From assembly GCF_000427645.1 (NCBI RefSeq), contig NZ_KE386571.1, forward strand, positions 496,001 through 560,000: a stretch of DNA of 64,000 bases. The letters are read 5' to 3'. The first letter of the stretch is position 1. The number at the start of each line of letters is the position of its first letter. Below, in pieces: positions 1 through 9,401 of this stretch. This DNA is from Sphingomonas phyllosphaerae FA2 (lineage in GTDB: Bacteria; Pseudomonadota; Alphaproteobacteria; Sphingomonadales; Sphingomonadaceae). Made by a program: the position numbers and the translations under genes. The notes beneath the pieces were generated by a model. The model saw only the letters and a list, made by a program, of their open reading frames with translations. It did no database searches and was not told where the DNA came from.

Positions 1-1173
1 GCGGCGATGCGTGGCGTCGTACAGCGCGCGCACCGCACGCTGCGGCATGATCTCGCCATTGTTCTCGTTCGGCCCGGTCTCGGGGAAGTCGAGGCACTTG
101 CGCGCCCGCCAGCCCTCGATCCGCCGCAGCCATTCGGCGATGTCGGGCTTCGGATGCTGGCGCGCCTTCCAGACGTGGATCATGTCCTGCATCGCATGGC
201 CGGCATCGGCGACGATCGGAAGGTCGATCCGCACCGTCTTGTTGATGCTCGACCGGTCGATGTCGATATGCACCTTGCGGCTGTTGGGCGAAAAGGCGTC
301 GAGCCGCCCCGTGACCCGGTCGTCGAAGCGCGAGCCGATCGCGACGACCAGATCGGCCTGGTTCATCGCCATGTTCGCTTCATAGGTGCCGTGCATGCCC
401 AGCATCCCGAGCCATTGCGGCCCGCTCGCGGGATAGGCGCCGAGCCCCATCAGCGTCGAGGTCACCGGCGCGCCGGTGATCTTCGCCAGCTCCTGCAACA
501 GCTGCGACGCGGCCGGACCCGAGTTGATGACGCCGCCACCCGTATAGAGCACCGGACGCTCCGCCGCCGCCAGCATGTCGACGACCTGCTCGATCGCGGC
601 GCGGTCGGCCTTGATCTGCGGGCGATAGGTCTTGTGCTGGATCGGGCCGGGCTTGGCATAGCCGGCGGTCGCGACCTGCACGTCCTTGGGGATGTCCACA
701 ACCACCGGCCCGGGGCGGCCCGAGGTGGCGATATGGAACGCCTCATGGATGACCGCGCCGAGCCGCGCCGGGTCCTTCACGAGATAATTGTGCTTCGAGC
801 AATGACGCGTGATGCCGACGGTATCGGCCTCCTGGAACGCGTCCGAGCCGATCAGCGCGGTCGGCACCTGCCCGGTGATGACCACCATAGGAATCGAGTC
901 GAGCAGCGCATCGGTGATCCCGGTGACCGCGTTGGTCGCGCCGGGGCCGGAGGTGACGAGCACGACGCCGGGTTTGCCGGTCGAGCGCGCATAGCCTTCC
1001 GCGGCATGGGTGGCCGCCTGTTCGTGACGCACGAGAATGTGGCGAATGCGCTTCGAACGGAACAAGGCGTCGTAGATCGGCAGGACGGCACCGCCCGGAT
1101 AGCCGAACACGACCTCCACGCCGAGATCGCACAGCGCCTCGACCAGGATGTCTGCTCCGCTCTTCTCGGTCAC
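1..1173 (-). CDS. ilvB: Acetolactate synthase large subunit (partial, 3' end outside window)
   Basis: First 391 codons of a thiamine-diphosphate enzyme that condenses two pyruvates to acetolactate (or pyruvate with 2-oxobutyrate) at the start of valine, leucine and isoleucine synthesis. The N-terminal ThDP-binding domain is clear: GYPGGAVLP near residue 24, then the RHEQAATHAAEGYAR segment with the catalytic Glu, then TSGPGATN. The central FAD/linker domain follows, and the reading frame leaves the window before the C-terminal ThDP domain. The start is a GTG with AGGAG about 8 bases upstream; no ATG fits the conserved N-terminus. It lies 88 bases downstream of miaA on the same strand, so co-transcription is possible. 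The small subunit gene (ilvH/ilvN) is not visible. Confidence 0.93.
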   Translation of the reverse strand, partial: MTEKSGADILVEALCDLGVEVVFGYPGGAVLPIYDALFRSKRIRHILVRHEQAATHAAEGYARSTGKPGVVLVTSGPGATNAVTGITDALLDSIPMVVITGQVPTALIGSDAFQEADTVGITRHCSKHNYLVKDPARLGAVIHEAFHIATSGRPGPVVVDIPKDVQVATAGYAKPGPIQHKTYRPQIKADRAAIEQVVDMLAAAERPVLYTGGGVINSGPAASQLLQELAKITGAPVTSTLMGLGAYPASGPQWLGMLGMHGTYEANMAMNQADLVVAIGSRFDDRVTGRLDAFSPNSRKVHIDIDRSSINKTVRIDLPIVADAGHAMQDMIHVWKARQHPKPDIAEWLRRIEGWRARKCLDFPETGPNENNGEIMPQRAVRALYDATHRR

Positions 1174-1261
1174 GTCACGTCTCCTCATTGGGGAAGGGGC
1201 AGACGTCTTAGCCTGCCGGGTCCGGGGGCGCTACGGCATAGAAAGTTACGCGTCAACAGCT

Positions 1262-2167
1262 TTATGCGAAATAAAATTGCGAATTTGACGCGGTGCAGCA
1301 TCGCCAGTCGGCGGGTAACTGATTGCGGAACCACGTATATTGTCGCTTGGCGTAACGCCGAGTGGCGAGCTGCGAAGCCGCCAGTGCGTCGACGCGTGAC
1401 AGCGTGCCGGAGAGCATAGCAGCGATTTCGGGCACCCCGATCGCGCGCCGTACCGGCGCATCGGCGGGCACGTCGGTGCGCGCGAGCAGCGCGGCGGCCT
1501 CTTCGACTCCCCCCTCGTCGAACATCTGCACCAGCCGCGCATCGCAGCGCGCCATCAACGTCTCGCGATCGGGCAGCAGCACCAGTCCGCGCACGTCGAG
1601 CGCCTCGCCGATCCCGCCGCTGCGATCCGCCTGCCATGCCGCCAGCGGTCGCCCGGTCGATCGCACCACCTCCAGCGCGCGCGCGACCCGCGTCGTATCG
1701 CGCGCGTTGAGCCGCACCGCCGCTTCCGGGTCTTCCCGCGACAGCGCCACATACGCCTCGGCGACCGGCAGCGCCCGCACCGTCGCGCGCACCTCGGCGT
1801 CGATCTCCGGCACCGGCGCGATCCCGTCGAGCAGTGTGCGCAGGTACAACCCGGTCCCGCCGACCAGCACCGGCACGGCGCCGGCCGCATGAACACGACG
1901 CACTTCCGCCGCCGCATCCGCCGCCCAGCGCGCCGCCGAGCACGCCTCCGCGCCGTCGACATAGCCGAACAGCCGATGCGGCACGCGTACCTCGTCGACG
2001 GGGGAGGGGCGTGCCGACAGTACGCGCAGGTCGCGATACACCTGGCTGGCGTCGGCGTTGATCACCATCCCGCCAACGCGTTCCGCCAGTTCAATCGCGA
2101 GCGCGCTCTTGCCGCTGGCGGTCGGCCCTGCGATGAGCGCCAGCCTTGGCTTTGCGGGGTTAGGCAT
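1262..2167 (-). CDS. miaA: tRNA dimethylallyltransferase MiaA
   Basis: 301-aa enzyme that adds dimethylallyl to the N6 of A37 in tRNAs reading UNN codons. The P-loop GPTASGKS sits about ten residues from the start. It is followed by the [11 protein letters not shown] motif that contacts the tRNA, then [16 protein letters not shown]. The C-terminal end has the [14 protein letters not shown] motif typical of the family. I chose the ATG giving [14 protein letters not shown], because the upstream open frame has no family resemblance. That ATG lies in the same CATG tetranucleotide as the serB start on the other strand, so each gene's promoter must sit inside the other gene. Length is normal for the family. 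Confidence 0.95.
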   Translation of the reverse strand: MPNPAKPRLALIAGPTASGKSALAIELAERVGGMVINADASQVYRDLRVLSARPSPVDEVRVPHRLFGYVDGAEACSAARWAADAAAEVRRVHAAGAVPVLVGGTGLYLRTLLDGIAPVPEIDAEVRATVRALPVAEAYVALSREDPEAAVRLNARDTTRVARALEVVRSTGRPLAAWQADRSGGIGEALDVRGLVLLPDRETLMARCDARLVQMFDEGGVEEAAALLARTDVPADAPVRRAIGVPEIAAMLSGTLSRVDALAASQLATRRYAKRQYTWFRNQLPADWRCCTASNSQFYFA

Positions 2168-3047
2168 GTTCACGGCGACGCTGATAGCAGCAGGGCGGCT
2201 GACGCCCAACATCATGGCCGAGGCGCATGACCGCCTCGCGGCGGCGGGCTGCGCACCGACGACGATGGCATGGATCGACGAGGGCGACGCCGCCGACTGG
2301 CAATTCGAGCTGGCCCCGGCGGACGCCCGCGCCGCGCTGGAGGGCGCGTTCGATCGCGTCGACGTCGTCGTCCAGCCGCGCGACGGACGCCGCAAGATGC
2401 TGCTCGTCGCCGACATGGATTCGACGATGATCACCGTCGAGTGCATCGACGAACTCGCTGATTATGCCGGCCTCAAGCCGAAGATCTCCGCGATCACTGA
2501 GGCGGCGATGCGCGGCGAACTCGATTTCGAGGCGGCGCTCGACGCGCGTGTGGCCTTGCTCAAGGGGCTCGACGCGGCGGTGATCGATACCTGTCGTGCC
2601 GAGCGCGTGCAGCTGATGCCGGGCGCGCGCGAGCTGGTGCGCACGATGCGCGCTTGGGGGGCGAGCGCGGTGCTGGTGTCGGGCGGCTTCACCCGCTTCG
2701 CCGAGCCGGTCGCCGCCGAGATCGGCTTCGATCGCGCGATCGCCAACGTGCTGGAGATCGACGGCGCGGCGCTGTCGGGTACCGTCGCACGCCCGATCGT
2801 TGGAGCCGCGACGAAGCGCGAAACCTTGCTCGACACCCGCGCCGCGCTCGGGCTCGCCGATGCCGCGACGCTGGCGGTCGGCGACGGCGCGAACGATCTG
2901 GCGATGATCGAGGTCGCCGGGCTCGGCGTCGCTTATCATGCCAAGCCGATCGTCGCGGCGGCAGCGGCGGCGCGTATCGAGCACGGCGATCTGACCGCGT
3001 TGCTGTGGGCGCAGGGTGTGCCGCGCGCCGAATGGGCAACCGTTTGA
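2166..3047 (+). CDS. serB: Phosphoserine phosphatase SerB
   Basis: 293-aa HAD-family phosphatase that makes L-serine from phosphoserine. The N-terminal ~75 residues form a small regulatory-type domain. The catalytic HAD motif I, DMDST, is at about residues 83-87 (nucleophile D83), motif II is in LVSGGFT, and motif III/IV is [10 protein letters not shown] near the C-terminus. The start giving [10 protein letters not shown] is chosen on family resemblance. Its Shine-Dalgarno is weak, and an in-frame ATG (MAEAHDRL) lies 16 codons downstream. It is divergent from miaA with interlocked start codons. Confidence 0.94.
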   Translation: MFTATLIAAGRLTPNIMAEAHDRLAAAGCAPTTMAWIDEGDAADWQFELAPADARAALEGAFDRVDVVVQPRDGRRKMLLVADMDSTMITVECIDELADYAGLKPKISAITEAAMRGELDFEAALDARVALLKGLDAAVIDTCRAERVQLMPGARELVRTMRAWGASAVLVSGGFTRFAEPVAAEIGFDRAIANVLEIDGAALSGTVARPIVGAATKRETLLDTRAALGLADAATLAVGDGANDLAMIEVAGLGVAYHAKPIVAAAAAARIEHGDLTALLWAQGVPRAEWATV

Positions 3048-3125
3048 CGGATCGCCATTAACGCTTCCTCCACCATCCGCGTGGCAAGCAGCCACACGGA
3101 TCAACGGGGGACATCGGCAGCCAAC

Positions 3126-3842
3126 ATGCGCGTACTCGCGGTCGCATCGCAGAAGGGCGGGTCGGGCAAGACGACGCTCGCCGGGCATCTTGCGGTGCAG
3201 GCGGAGCGCGCCGGCCTCGGGCCGGTCGCGCTGCTCGACATGGATCCGCAAGGCACGCTCGCGCCGTGGGCGGGCGCGCGTACCGCGCGATCGCCGTCGT
3301 TCGCCGCGACCAGCGTGACGCGGCTGGCCGCCGATCTGGAGGGCTTGCGAGAGCGCGGCGTGCGGCTGGTCGTCATCGACACGCCGCCGGCGCTGACCGT
3401 TGCGATCCAGGCCGCGATCCATCTCGCCGAGCTGATCGTCGTGCCGACGCGCCCCAGCCCGCACGATCTCCACGCGGTCGGCGGCACCGTCGACTTGTGC
3501 GAACGCTCGGGCAAGCCGATGCTGTTCGTCGTCAATGCGGCGACACCTCACGCAGCACTGACCGCGGACACTGCCGTCGCGCTGTCGCGGCATGGCACGG
3601 TGGCGTCGGTCACGGTGCATCAACGCGCCGAATATGCCGAGTCGATGGCCGACGGGCGCACCGTTATGGAGGTTGCCCCGGAAAGCGCCGCCGCGCAGGA
3701 GATCGAGGCGCTGTGGGACGGCGTCTCCGACCGGCTCGAAAAGAACTTCCGTCGCACCGTCTTCACCACCGGCACGCTGGGTGGCGGACATGGCGTGGTC
3801 CGCGCCACCGCGCACAGCTTCGGCCGCCGGGTGCTGAGCTGA
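3126..3842 (+). CDS. ParA/MinD-family ATPase (orphan)
   Basis: 238-aa deviant Walker A ATPase. QKGGSGKTT lies near the N-terminus, the LLDMDPQGTLAPW switch follows, and VVIDTPPA is the Walker B region. There is no ParB gene or parS-like site beside it, so a chromosome-segregation role is unlikely. Members of this group often position or assemble other complexes. The start codon ATG is preceded by GGGGGAC at long spacing; a GTG 45 bases upstream in frame is an alternative. Its stop overlaps the start of the TPR lipoprotein gene by one base (TGATG), so the two are translationally coupled and probably work together. The exact role is unknown. Confidence 0.85.
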   Translation: MRVLAVASQKGGSGKTTLAGHLAVQAERAGLGPVALLDMDPQGTLAPWAGARTARSPSFAATSVTRLAADLEGLRERGVRLVVIDTPPALTVAIQAAIHLAELIVVPTRPSPHDLHAVGGTVDLCERSGKPMLFVVNAATPHAALTADTAVALSRHGTVASVTVHQRAEYAESMADGRTVMEVAPESAAAQEIEALWDGVSDRLEKNFRRTVFTTGTLGGGHGVVRATAHSFGRRVLS

Positions 3843-4642
3843 TGACGCGCGCGCTGTTGCGCACCGGCGGGATGCTGCTGCTCGCACTGGCGCTGGCGGG
3901 ATGCAGCCTCTGGCATTTCGACTTCGGCCGCGCACACACCGCGCAGGACGATGTCACGGCGGCACAACGCGCCCTCAAGCAGCGACGCTGGCCGGTGGCG
4001 ATCGCGCGTGCCGAACAGGCCGTCGCGCAGGACGGCAGCGATGGCGACCGCCGCGCGCTGCTCGCCACCGCTTACTTGCGCGCCGGGCGCTTCCGTTCGG
4101 CGGCGCAGGCGTTCGACGACACGCTCGCGCTGCGGCAGGCGGACGCCGCCACCGCGCTCCACCTCGCACTCGCGCAGATCGCCAGCGGGCAGCATGACGC
4201 CGCGCAGGCGACGCTGTCGCGCTACGCCGCGCTGATCCCGGCCGCCGATCGCGGGCTGGCGCTGGCGCTGGCCGGTCAGCCGGGGCAGGGCGTCGAGGTG
4301 CTGATGGCGGCTATGCGCGTCCCTGGCGCCGATGCGCGCACGCGCCAGAATCTCGCGATGGCGCTGGCACTCGCCGGCGAATGGCCCGACGCGCTCTTCC
4401 TTGTCGGGCTTGACCTGCCGCCCGCGCAAGCGCGGCAGCGCATCCTCGGCTGGATGCGCTTCGCCCGCCCGACCGGCCCCGCAGAGCAGGTCGCCGCCTT
4501 GATGAAGATCACTCCCGCCCTAGATCCGGGCCAGCCCGAAGCGCTCGCGTTGCAGCGCCCGGCACCGGCGGCGCTCGCCGACGCCGACATCGACCGCTTC
4601 ATGCCCGGCCCACCCGAGGAAGCGGTGACGACCGCCCGCTGA
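3842..4642 (+). CDS. TPR-type lipoprotein
   Basis: 266-aa protein with a lipoprotein signal peptide (LLLALALAGC, Cys near residue 20). Alanine-rich helical repeats of TPR character follow: AIARAEQAVAQDGSDGDRRA, LLATAYLRAGRFRSAAQAF and similar segments to about residue 190. The C-terminal 60 residues look non-repetitive. Such proteins resemble TadD and other TPR pilotins or scaffolds. The gene is coupled to the ParA-like ATPase upstream and faces pyrC, with ten bases between the stop codons. I see no other tad or pilus genes next to it, so the resemblance to TadD is structural only. Confidence 0.83.
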   Translation: MTRALLRTGGMLLLALALAGCSLWHFDFGRAHTAQDDVTAAQRALKQRRWPVAIARAEQAVAQDGSDGDRRALLATAYLRAGRFRSAAQAFDDTLALRQADAATALHLALAQIASGQHDAAQATLSRYAALIPAADRGLALALAGQPGQGVEVLMAAMRVPGADARTRQNLAMALALAGEWPDALFLVGLDLPPAQARQRILGWMRFARPTGPAEQVAALMKITPALDPGQPEALALQRPAPAALADADIDRFMPGPPEEAVTTAR

Positions 4643-4652
4643 CGCGGCATCC

Positions 4653-5873
4653 TCACCCAGCGATCGCGCGGCCACCCTTCCACATCGCGGTGACGCGTCC
4701 CTGCACCGGCAGGCCATCGAACGGCGTATTGCCCGCCTTGCCCGGCAGCCGGTCGGCATCGATCTGCCACGGCGCGTGTTCGTCGATCAGGATCACGTCG
4801 CCCGGCATCCCCGCCGCCAGCGTCCCCGTCTCCAGCCCGAGCAGCGCCGCCGGCCCCTGCGCCAGCAACCCGAACAGCCTCGTCAGCGTCACCCGCCCGT
4901 CGCGCGCCAGCCCCAGCGCGAGCGGCAGCAACGTCGCCGCATCCGCCGCGCCCGCGCTGGCATCCGCGAACGGCAGCCGTTTCTCCTCCGGCCCGCGCGG
5001 ATCGTGCCCCGAACACAACAGGTCGATCGTCCCGTCGGCCAGCGCCGCCAGCGCCGCCTTGCGATCGTCCTCGCTGCGTAGCGGCGGAGAGAGATGCGCG
5101 AAGGTACGGAAATCGCTCATCGCATTGTCGCTGAGCAGCAGATACGCTGGCGTGACGCCGCACGTCACCCGCACCCCGCGCACCTTGGCCGCGCGCACCA
5201 AGGCGAACCCCGCCGCGGTGGTCACACAGCGCAGGTGCAGCCGCGCGCCGGTTTCCTCCGCCAGCATCAGGTCGCGCGCGATCGCCAGCGGCTCGGCGAG
5301 CGCCGGTGCCGACGGCAGCCCGAGCCGCGTCGCGGTCTCGCCCTCGGTCGCCACCGCGCCCGCCGCCAGCCCGCCGTCCTCGGCATGGGTGACGACCACG
5401 ACGTCGAGATCGCGCGCATACATCAGCACGCGGTGCATCACTCCCGAATCGGCGATCCAGCCACGCCCGGTTCCGACCGCGCGCGCCCCCGCCGAGAGGC
5501 AGATCGCCATCTCGGCGAGGTCGGTGCCCGCCAGCCCGCGCGTCGCCGCCGCGATCGGATGGATCCAAAGATCGGGCCGCCCGATCAGCGCGAGGCGCTG
5601 CACCGCGCCCGGCTCGTCGAGCACCGGCACCTGGTCGGGCATCGGCGCGACCCGGACCACGCCCCCGGCGCGCGCCGCGGCGCGGTCGATCCGCGCCACG
5701 CCGACGTCGATGATCCCCGGCGCCAGCAATTTGCCGCGACAGTCGACGCGCTCGGCATGGCTCGGCGCCTCGCCGGAAACGATCGTGCCGTCGACGATCA
5801 GCAACTCGCCGTCGCGCTCGCCGCCCGCCGGGCAGACCAGCCGCGCATTGGTCAGGTGCAGCGCCTGCGTCAT
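4653..5873 (-). CDS. pyrC: Dihydroorotase-like protein, probably non-catalytic (PyrC')
   Basis: 406-aa amidohydrolase-fold protein whose ATG overlaps the pyrB stop by four bases. The family framework is present (LAPGIIDVG near residue 56, VTHAEDGG near 163, [15 protein letters not shown], and a C-terminal [12 protein letters not shown]). The metal-binding residues are largely lost. The HxH of active enzymes is replaced by G58 and A60, the later AH is replaced by RC (C216), and the TDH motif reads SGH (D lost). In Pseudomonas, an inactive PyrC' of this kind is needed to hold the PyrB dodecamer together. The same structural role is inferred here, which predicts an active dihydroorotase elsewhere in the genome. 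Confidence 0.9.
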   Translation of the reverse strand: MTQALHLTNARLVCPAGGERDGELLIVDGTIVSGEAPSHAERVDCRGKLLAPGIIDVGVARIDRAAARAGGVVRVAPMPDQVPVLDEPGAVQRLALIGRPDLWIHPIAAATRGLAGTDLAEMAICLSAGARAVGTGRGWIADSGVMHRVLMYARDLDVVVVTHAEDGGLAAGAVATEGETATRLGLPSAPALAEPLAIARDLMLAEETGARLHLRCVTTAAGFALVRAAKVRGVRVTCGVTPAYLLLSDNAMSDFRTFAHLSPPLRSEDDRKAALAALADGTIDLLCSGHDPRGPEEKRLPFADASAGAADAATLLPLALGLARDGRVTLTRLFGLLAQGPAALLGLETGTLAAGMPGDVILIDEHAPWQIDADRLPGKAGNTPFDGLPVQGRVTAMWKGGRAIAG

Positions 5874-6859
5874 GCCCAGCCCTCCACCTTGCGCGCGCGC
5901 CGCGTCAGCACGTCCAGACACGCCATCCGCACCGCCACGCCCATCTGCACCTGCTCCGTGATCGCCGATTGCTCGACATGGTCGGCCACCGCCGAATCGA
6001 TCTCCACCCCGCGGTTCATCGGCCCCGGATGCATCACCAGCGCCCCCGGCGCGCGATCGTTGAGCCGTTCCAGCGTCAGCCCGTAGCGCAGGTGATATTC
6101 GCGGGTAGACGGGACGTAGCCGCCCGCCATCCGCTCGGTCTGCAACCGCAGCATCATCACCACGTCCGCGCCCTCGATCGCCTTGTCGAAGTCGGTGAAG
6201 GCGGTGACGCCGAACCGCTCGATCGCGGGCGGCATCAACGTCGAGGGCGCGCAGACGCGCACCTCGGCGGCCAAAGCGGTCAGCGCGAGGATGTTCGAGC
6301 GCGCGACGCGGCTGTGCAGCAGGTCGCCGCAGATCACGACGCGCTTGTTGGCGACGCCGCCCAGCCGCCGCCGGATCGTCAGCGCGTCGAGCAGCGCCTG
6401 CGTCGGATGTTCGTGCCGCCCGTCGCCGGCGTTGAGCACCGGGCAATCGACCTTGTCCGCGATCAGCCGCACCGCGCCCGACGACATGTGCCGGATCACG
6501 ATCACGTCGGCGCGCATCGCGTTGAGCGTCATCGCGGTGTCGATCAGCGTCTCGCCCTTCTTCACGCTCGATTGCGCGGCGTGCATGTTGACGACGTCGG
6601 CGCCGAGCCGCTTGCCCGCGATCTCGAAGCTGAGCAGCGTGCGCGTGCTGTTCTCGAAAAAGGCGTTGATCTGCGTAAAGCCCGCCAGCCGCTGGTCGGG
6701 CGCGGCGCGGGTCCGGTTCGCCTCGACCCAGGTTTCGGCCTCGTCGAGCAGGAAGGTGATTTCGTGGGGCTCGAGGCCCTCGATCCCGGTCAGATGGCGG
6801 TGCGGAAACACCGCGCCTCCGGGGATCAGCGTGGCGGGGCGGTGGTCCGACTGGTTCAT
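5870..6859 (-). CDS. pyrB: Aspartate carbamoyltransferase catalytic subunit
   Basis: 329-aa enzyme joining carbamoyl phosphate and aspartate in pyrimidine synthesis. The carbamoyl-phosphate loop FFENSTRT is near residue 69, SVKKGETL follows, then [12 protein letters not shown]. The aspartate-binding LRLQTER and [11 protein letters not shown] lie in the second domain. It is longer at the N-terminus than the E. coli enzyme, as in class A ATCases that pair with PyrC or PyrC'. It is translationally coupled (ATGA) to the degenerate pyrC. No pyrI is present. The upstream 307-base gap to ruvX holds two inverted repeats. Confidence 0.95.
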   Translation of the reverse strand: MNQSDHRPATLIPGGAVFPHRHLTGIEGLEPHEITFLLDEAETWVEANRTRAAPDQRLAGFTQINAFFENSTRTLLSFEIAGKRLGADVVNMHAAQSSVKKGETLIDTAMTLNAMRADVIVIRHMSSGAVRLIADKVDCPVLNAGDGRHEHPTQALLDALTIRRRLGGVANKRVVICGDLLHSRVARSNILALTALAAEVRVCAPSTLMPPAIERFGVTAFTDFDKAIEGADVVMMLRLQTERMAGGYVPSTREYHLRYGLTLERLNDRAPGALVMHPGPMNRGVEIDSAVADHVEQSAITEQVQMGVAVRMACLDVLTRRARKVEGWA

Positions 6860-6932
6860 CGAAGCCGCTGCCTAATGGCGGAGCGGGGAGGGGGCAAGCG
6901 GGGTGTGGGCTAGGGCCTTATCGCCACTCCTA

Positions 6933-7020
6933 CCGTCGCCCCGGACTTGATCCGGGGCCCCGCTTCTTCTTGGCGGTCGAGATCGAAAAGCGGGATCCCG
7001 GATCAAGTCCGGGATGACGG
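6933..7020. repeat. Intergenic inverted repeat, family A (CCGGACTTGATCCGG type)
   Basis: Two imperfect arms of about 33 bases face each other. The left arm begins CCGTCGCCCCGGACTTGATC and the right arm ends GATCAAGTCCGGGATGACGG. Each arm also contains its own small palindrome around the TTGATC/GATCAA core. Related copies occur in this window at 23344-23541 and 34944-35022. It lies between pyrB and ruvX, with nothing protein-coding in that gap. Confidence 0.85.
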
Positions 7021-7060
7021 TATGTCGTGGAGCGCGCCCACCGTCCGACCTTCTGCACCC

Positions 7061-7152
7061 GTCATCCCCGCGAAGGCGGGGATCCAGACGCGCAGGTCTA
7101 CGCAAAGGCCGAAAGGTCAGAGGTTCTGGATTCCCGCCTCCGCGGGAATGAC
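7061..7152. repeat. Intergenic inverted repeat, family B (GTCAT-CCCGCG type)
   Basis: The left arm starts GTCATCCCCGCGAAGGCGGG and continues into ATCCAGA. The right arm is TCTGGATTCCCGCCTCCGCG and ends GGGAATGAC. Arms of about 28 bases with few mismatches enclose a short spacer. A degenerate relative lies at 29958-30039. It ends 14 bases before the ruvX stop and could also end transcripts from either side. Confidence 0.82.
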
Positions 7153-7166
7153 GAAGGGCAGAAGGA

Positions 7167-7631
7167 TCAACCCACCGCCACCAGCGCATCGATCGCCGCC
7201 TGCAGGATATGCGCCGCGGCATGGTTGTCGATCCGCTCCGCCCGCTTCGCGCGACTGAAGTCCTGCTCGATCAGCGCCCGCTCCGCCGCCACCGTCGACC
7301 AGCGCTCGTCCCACAACAGGATCGGCAGCCCGGTATCCCGGCAGTTGCGCGCAAACGCCCGCGTCGACTGGCTGCGCGGGCTCTCGGTCCCGTCGAGATT
7401 GAGCGGCAGCCCGATCACCCAGCCGCGCACCTGCTGCGCCTGCGACAGCGCGACCAGCGCCGCCTTGTCGACCGTGAACTTCGTTCGCTTCACCAACTGC
7501 GCCGGACTCGCAAAACTCCACCCCGCGTCGCACAGCGCGGTGCCGACCGTCTTGGTCCCGACATCCAGCCCCAGCAGCCGCCCGCCCTCGGGCAGCATCG
7601 CGCGAAACGCCGCGGCTTCGGTGACGATCAT
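7167..7631 (-). CDS. ruvX: Putative pre-16S rRNA nuclease RuvX/YqgF
   Basis: 154-aa RNase H-fold protein. [17 protein letters not shown] near residue 20 carries the first catalytic Asp, [14 protein letters not shown] forms the second strand, and [13 protein letters not shown] and [12 protein letters not shown] carry the remaining acidic residues. The family matures the 5' end of 16S rRNA. The ATG giving MIVTEAAAF is chosen; an upstream in-frame ATG would start inside the inverted repeat at 7646-7724 and adds repeat-derived residues. Length matches the family. Confidence 0.9.
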   Translation of the reverse strand: MIVTEAAAFRAMLPEGGRLLGLDVGTKTVGTALCDAGWSFASPAQLVKRTKFTVDKAALVALSQAQQVRGWVIGLPLNLDGTESPRSQSTRAFARNCRDTGLPILLWDERWSTVAAERALIEQDFSRAKRAERIDNHAAAHILQAAIDALVAVG

Positions 7632-7645
7632 CGGCGCCCTTCCGT

Positions 7646-7724
7646 CCGTCATTGCGAGCGCAGCGCGGCAATCCAGGGCGTCCTGGTCCAACCCTGGACT
7701 GCGTCGCTACGCTCGCAATGACGG
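7646..7724. repeat. Inverted repeat, family C (CGTCATTGCGAGCG type)
   Basis: The left arm is CCGTCATTGCGAGCGCAGCG followed by CAATCCAGG. The right arm is CCTGGACTGCGTCGCTACGC, continuing TCGCAATGACGG. It lies 14 bases upstream of the ruvX start. The same family appears at 24828-24905. The fold is a long hairpin with a short loop. Confidence 0.85.
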
Positions 7725-7732
7725 TTAAAGCT

Positions 7733-7837
7733 GTTCGTGCTGAGCCTGTCGAAGCACGTGGCCCGGCGATCACGCCCCCCTCGGCTGGCCGACCAAGCCG
7801 GCCGCTCGGGACCGGCTTCGACAAGCTCAGCGCGAAC
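7733..7837. repeat. Inverted repeat, family D (CTGAGCCTGTCGAAG type)
   Basis: The outer arms 7733-7755 (GTTCGTGCTGAGCCTGTCGA) and 7815-7837 (CTTCGACAAGCTCAGCGCGA) are near-complementary over 23 bases. The spacer of about 60 bases shows no coding signs. A more distant relative with a TTCG/CGAA core lies at 40488-40604. It adjoins family C, so two different elements are stacked between ruvX and the DUF3089 gene. Confidence 0.8.
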
Positions 7838-7878
7838 GGTGTTTGATGATCGACCCGGGGCGGACCACACGCCCGTCA

Positions 7879-8979
7879 TCACCCTGCCGCCAGCCGTCGC
7901 GCGGCATCGGCGCGCACGTTCGCCCAGAACAGGCTGTAATCGTACACATGATAATTGTTACCCGGCAGCGTGTACGGCCCCACATCCGGTGGCGATCCGA
8001 TCAGCAGCAACCCGCGTCCGCCGCATGTCGCGCCGATCCGCCCCGCCTCGATCCGCGCCTCGCTCAGCGCCGCATTGGGGAACAGCGTCCCCAGATTGGC
8101 GCTCGCCGGCGCGGCGGCGTTCGGCGTGCCGGTCAGCGGGTTGGTGCACAGCATCTGCGTGCCGCGCCGCGGCTTGCCGTCGAACCCGGTCGAGCGGTCG
8201 TAATTGTCGAGGATCAGCGACGGGTCGGCAGGCTCCGCGAACGTCTGCCACGACAGCACGCAGCCACGCTGGTCGGCCCGCTCGCACGCCGGCAGGCCGA
8301 GCGCGGGCAAGTCGTTGCTGAACGACACCGGCCACCCGACGACATAGGCCGCGACGATCCGCTTCGCGAGCGGCGTCCCCGCGACCCGGTCCTTGAGCAG
8401 ATGCGTCAGGTGCAAGGCGCCTTGGCTATGGCCGGCAAGGATGATCGGCCGGTTCGGACCGGCCTCGGCCAGAAACGCGTCGAACGCGGCGAGGATGTCT
8501 CCATAGGCCAGCGCCAGCGCCTGTTCGGCGGCGCGCTGGTCGGTCAGGAACGCGCCGAACGTCGCCTGACGATAGCGCGGGGCCCAGATCTCGCCCGCTT
8601 CGTTGAACGCGCTTGCTTGCCCGCGCAGGAACAGGGCGGCGCGGTTGTTCGCCTCCTCGTCGGTCAGCGGCGCATTCCAGTGCGCGCGGTTGAGGTAGGA
8701 GGTCGGGTGGATGAAGAACACCGCCGCGCCCCCGGGCGTCTTGCGCGGCGAATAGCCGGGCGGCGTCCACAAGGCCGGATTGCCCGCCAGCGCCGGTCGC
8801 GCCAGCCACATCGAGTCCGGCGCATAATCCTTTGCGCTCAAGTGCTTCTGATCGCGGAACGACTCGCCCGGCACCATCGCCATCCGCATCATCCCGACGC
8901 CCCACAGGCGGTAGGCAAAGGCAGCCGCCGTCCCCAGCACGATCAGCGCGACGACGACGTAAAGGAATTTGCGGGCCAA
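7879..8979 (-). CDS. DUF3089 alpha/beta-hydrolase-like protein
   Basis: 366-aa protein with an N-terminal membrane anchor ([20 protein letters not shown]) followed by a hydrolase domain. [17 protein letters not shown] precedes the nucleophile elbow [10 protein letters not shown], and the C-terminal end contains [17 protein letters not shown]. This fits the DUF3089 family, whose substrate is unknown. Start choice: the best candidate is a TTG giving MARKFLYVV with GGTGA seven bases upstream. An ATG at position 9066 would add 29 residues without family resemblance. It is divergent from gatC. Confidence 0.8.
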   Translation of the reverse strand: MARKFLYVVVALIVLGTAAAFAYRLWGVGMMRMAMVPGESFRDQKHLSAKDYAPDSMWLARPALAGNPALWTPPGYSPRKTPGGAAVFFIHPTSYLNRAHWNAPLTDEEANNRAALFLRGQASAFNEAGEIWAPRYRQATFGAFLTDQRAAEQALALAYGDILAAFDAFLAEAGPNRPIILAGHSQGALHLTHLLKDRVAGTPLAKRIVAAYVVGWPVSFSNDLPALGLPACERADQRGCVLSWQTFAEPADPSLILDNYDRSTGFDGKPRRGTQMLCTNPLTGTPNAAAPASANLGTLFPNAALSEARIEAGRIGATCGGRGLLLIGSPPDVGPYTLPGNNYHVYDYSLFWANVRADAARRLAAG

Positions 8980-9113
8980 ATGTGTGTCACCATTGTGCGG
9001 TGCAGCAAAAGCGCCGGGTCCGCAACCGCAAAGCTGGTGCCTCAGGAACGCGCCAGGCGCAACCATGCGAGGCGTGTTGCAAGACCGGGCCGCCGGGTGG
9101 TAGCGGCGGCGGC

Positions 9114-9401
9114 ATGTCCGTTGACACCGCAACCGTCAGGCGCATCGCCGGCCTCGCCCGCATCGCCATCACCGACGACGAAGCCGCCCGGCTCGCGCCC
9201 GAACTCGGCAACATTCTCGACTGGATCGAGCAACTCGGCGAGGTCGATACCGCCGGGGTCGATCCGATGACCGCCGTGATCCCCAACCACCTTCGGCTGC
9301 GCGATGATGTCGTCACCGACGGCGGGGTCCGCGACAAGGTGCTGGCGAACGCGCCGCAGGCCGAACATGGCTTCTTCACTGTGCCCAAGGTGATCGAATA
9401 A
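9114..9401 (+). CDS. gatC: Asp-tRNA(Asn)/Glu-tRNA(Gln) amidotransferase subunit C
   Basis: 95-aa subunit that wraps around GatA and stabilises the GatCAB amidotransferase, which converts Glu-tRNA(Gln) and Asp-tRNA(Asn) to the correctly charged forms. The family pattern is complete: [20 protein letters not shown], then [19 protein letters not shown], then HLRLRDDVV and [16 protein letters not shown] at the C-terminus. The gatA start overlaps its stop by one base, so translation is coupled. Confidence 0.94.
   Translation: MSVDTATVRRIAGLARIAITDDEAARLAPELGNILDWIEQLGEVDTAGVDPMTAVIPNHLRLRDDVVTDGGVRDKVLANAPQAEHGFFTVPKVIE

Noticed and set aside
3126-3842. Chromosome partition role for the ParA-like gene
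   Set aside because: No parB partner or parS-like sequence adjacent, and coupling to a lipoprotein gene points elsewhere.
4653-5873. Frameshift or sequencing error as the reason for the lost pyrC metal ligands
   Set aside because: The frame is continuous with family-like sequence before and after each changed site, and the changes are substitutions at several separate positions.
7632-7691. Upstream ATG extension of ruvX
   Set aside because: The added residues come from the inverted repeat at 7646-7724, and the family start fits the internal ATG.
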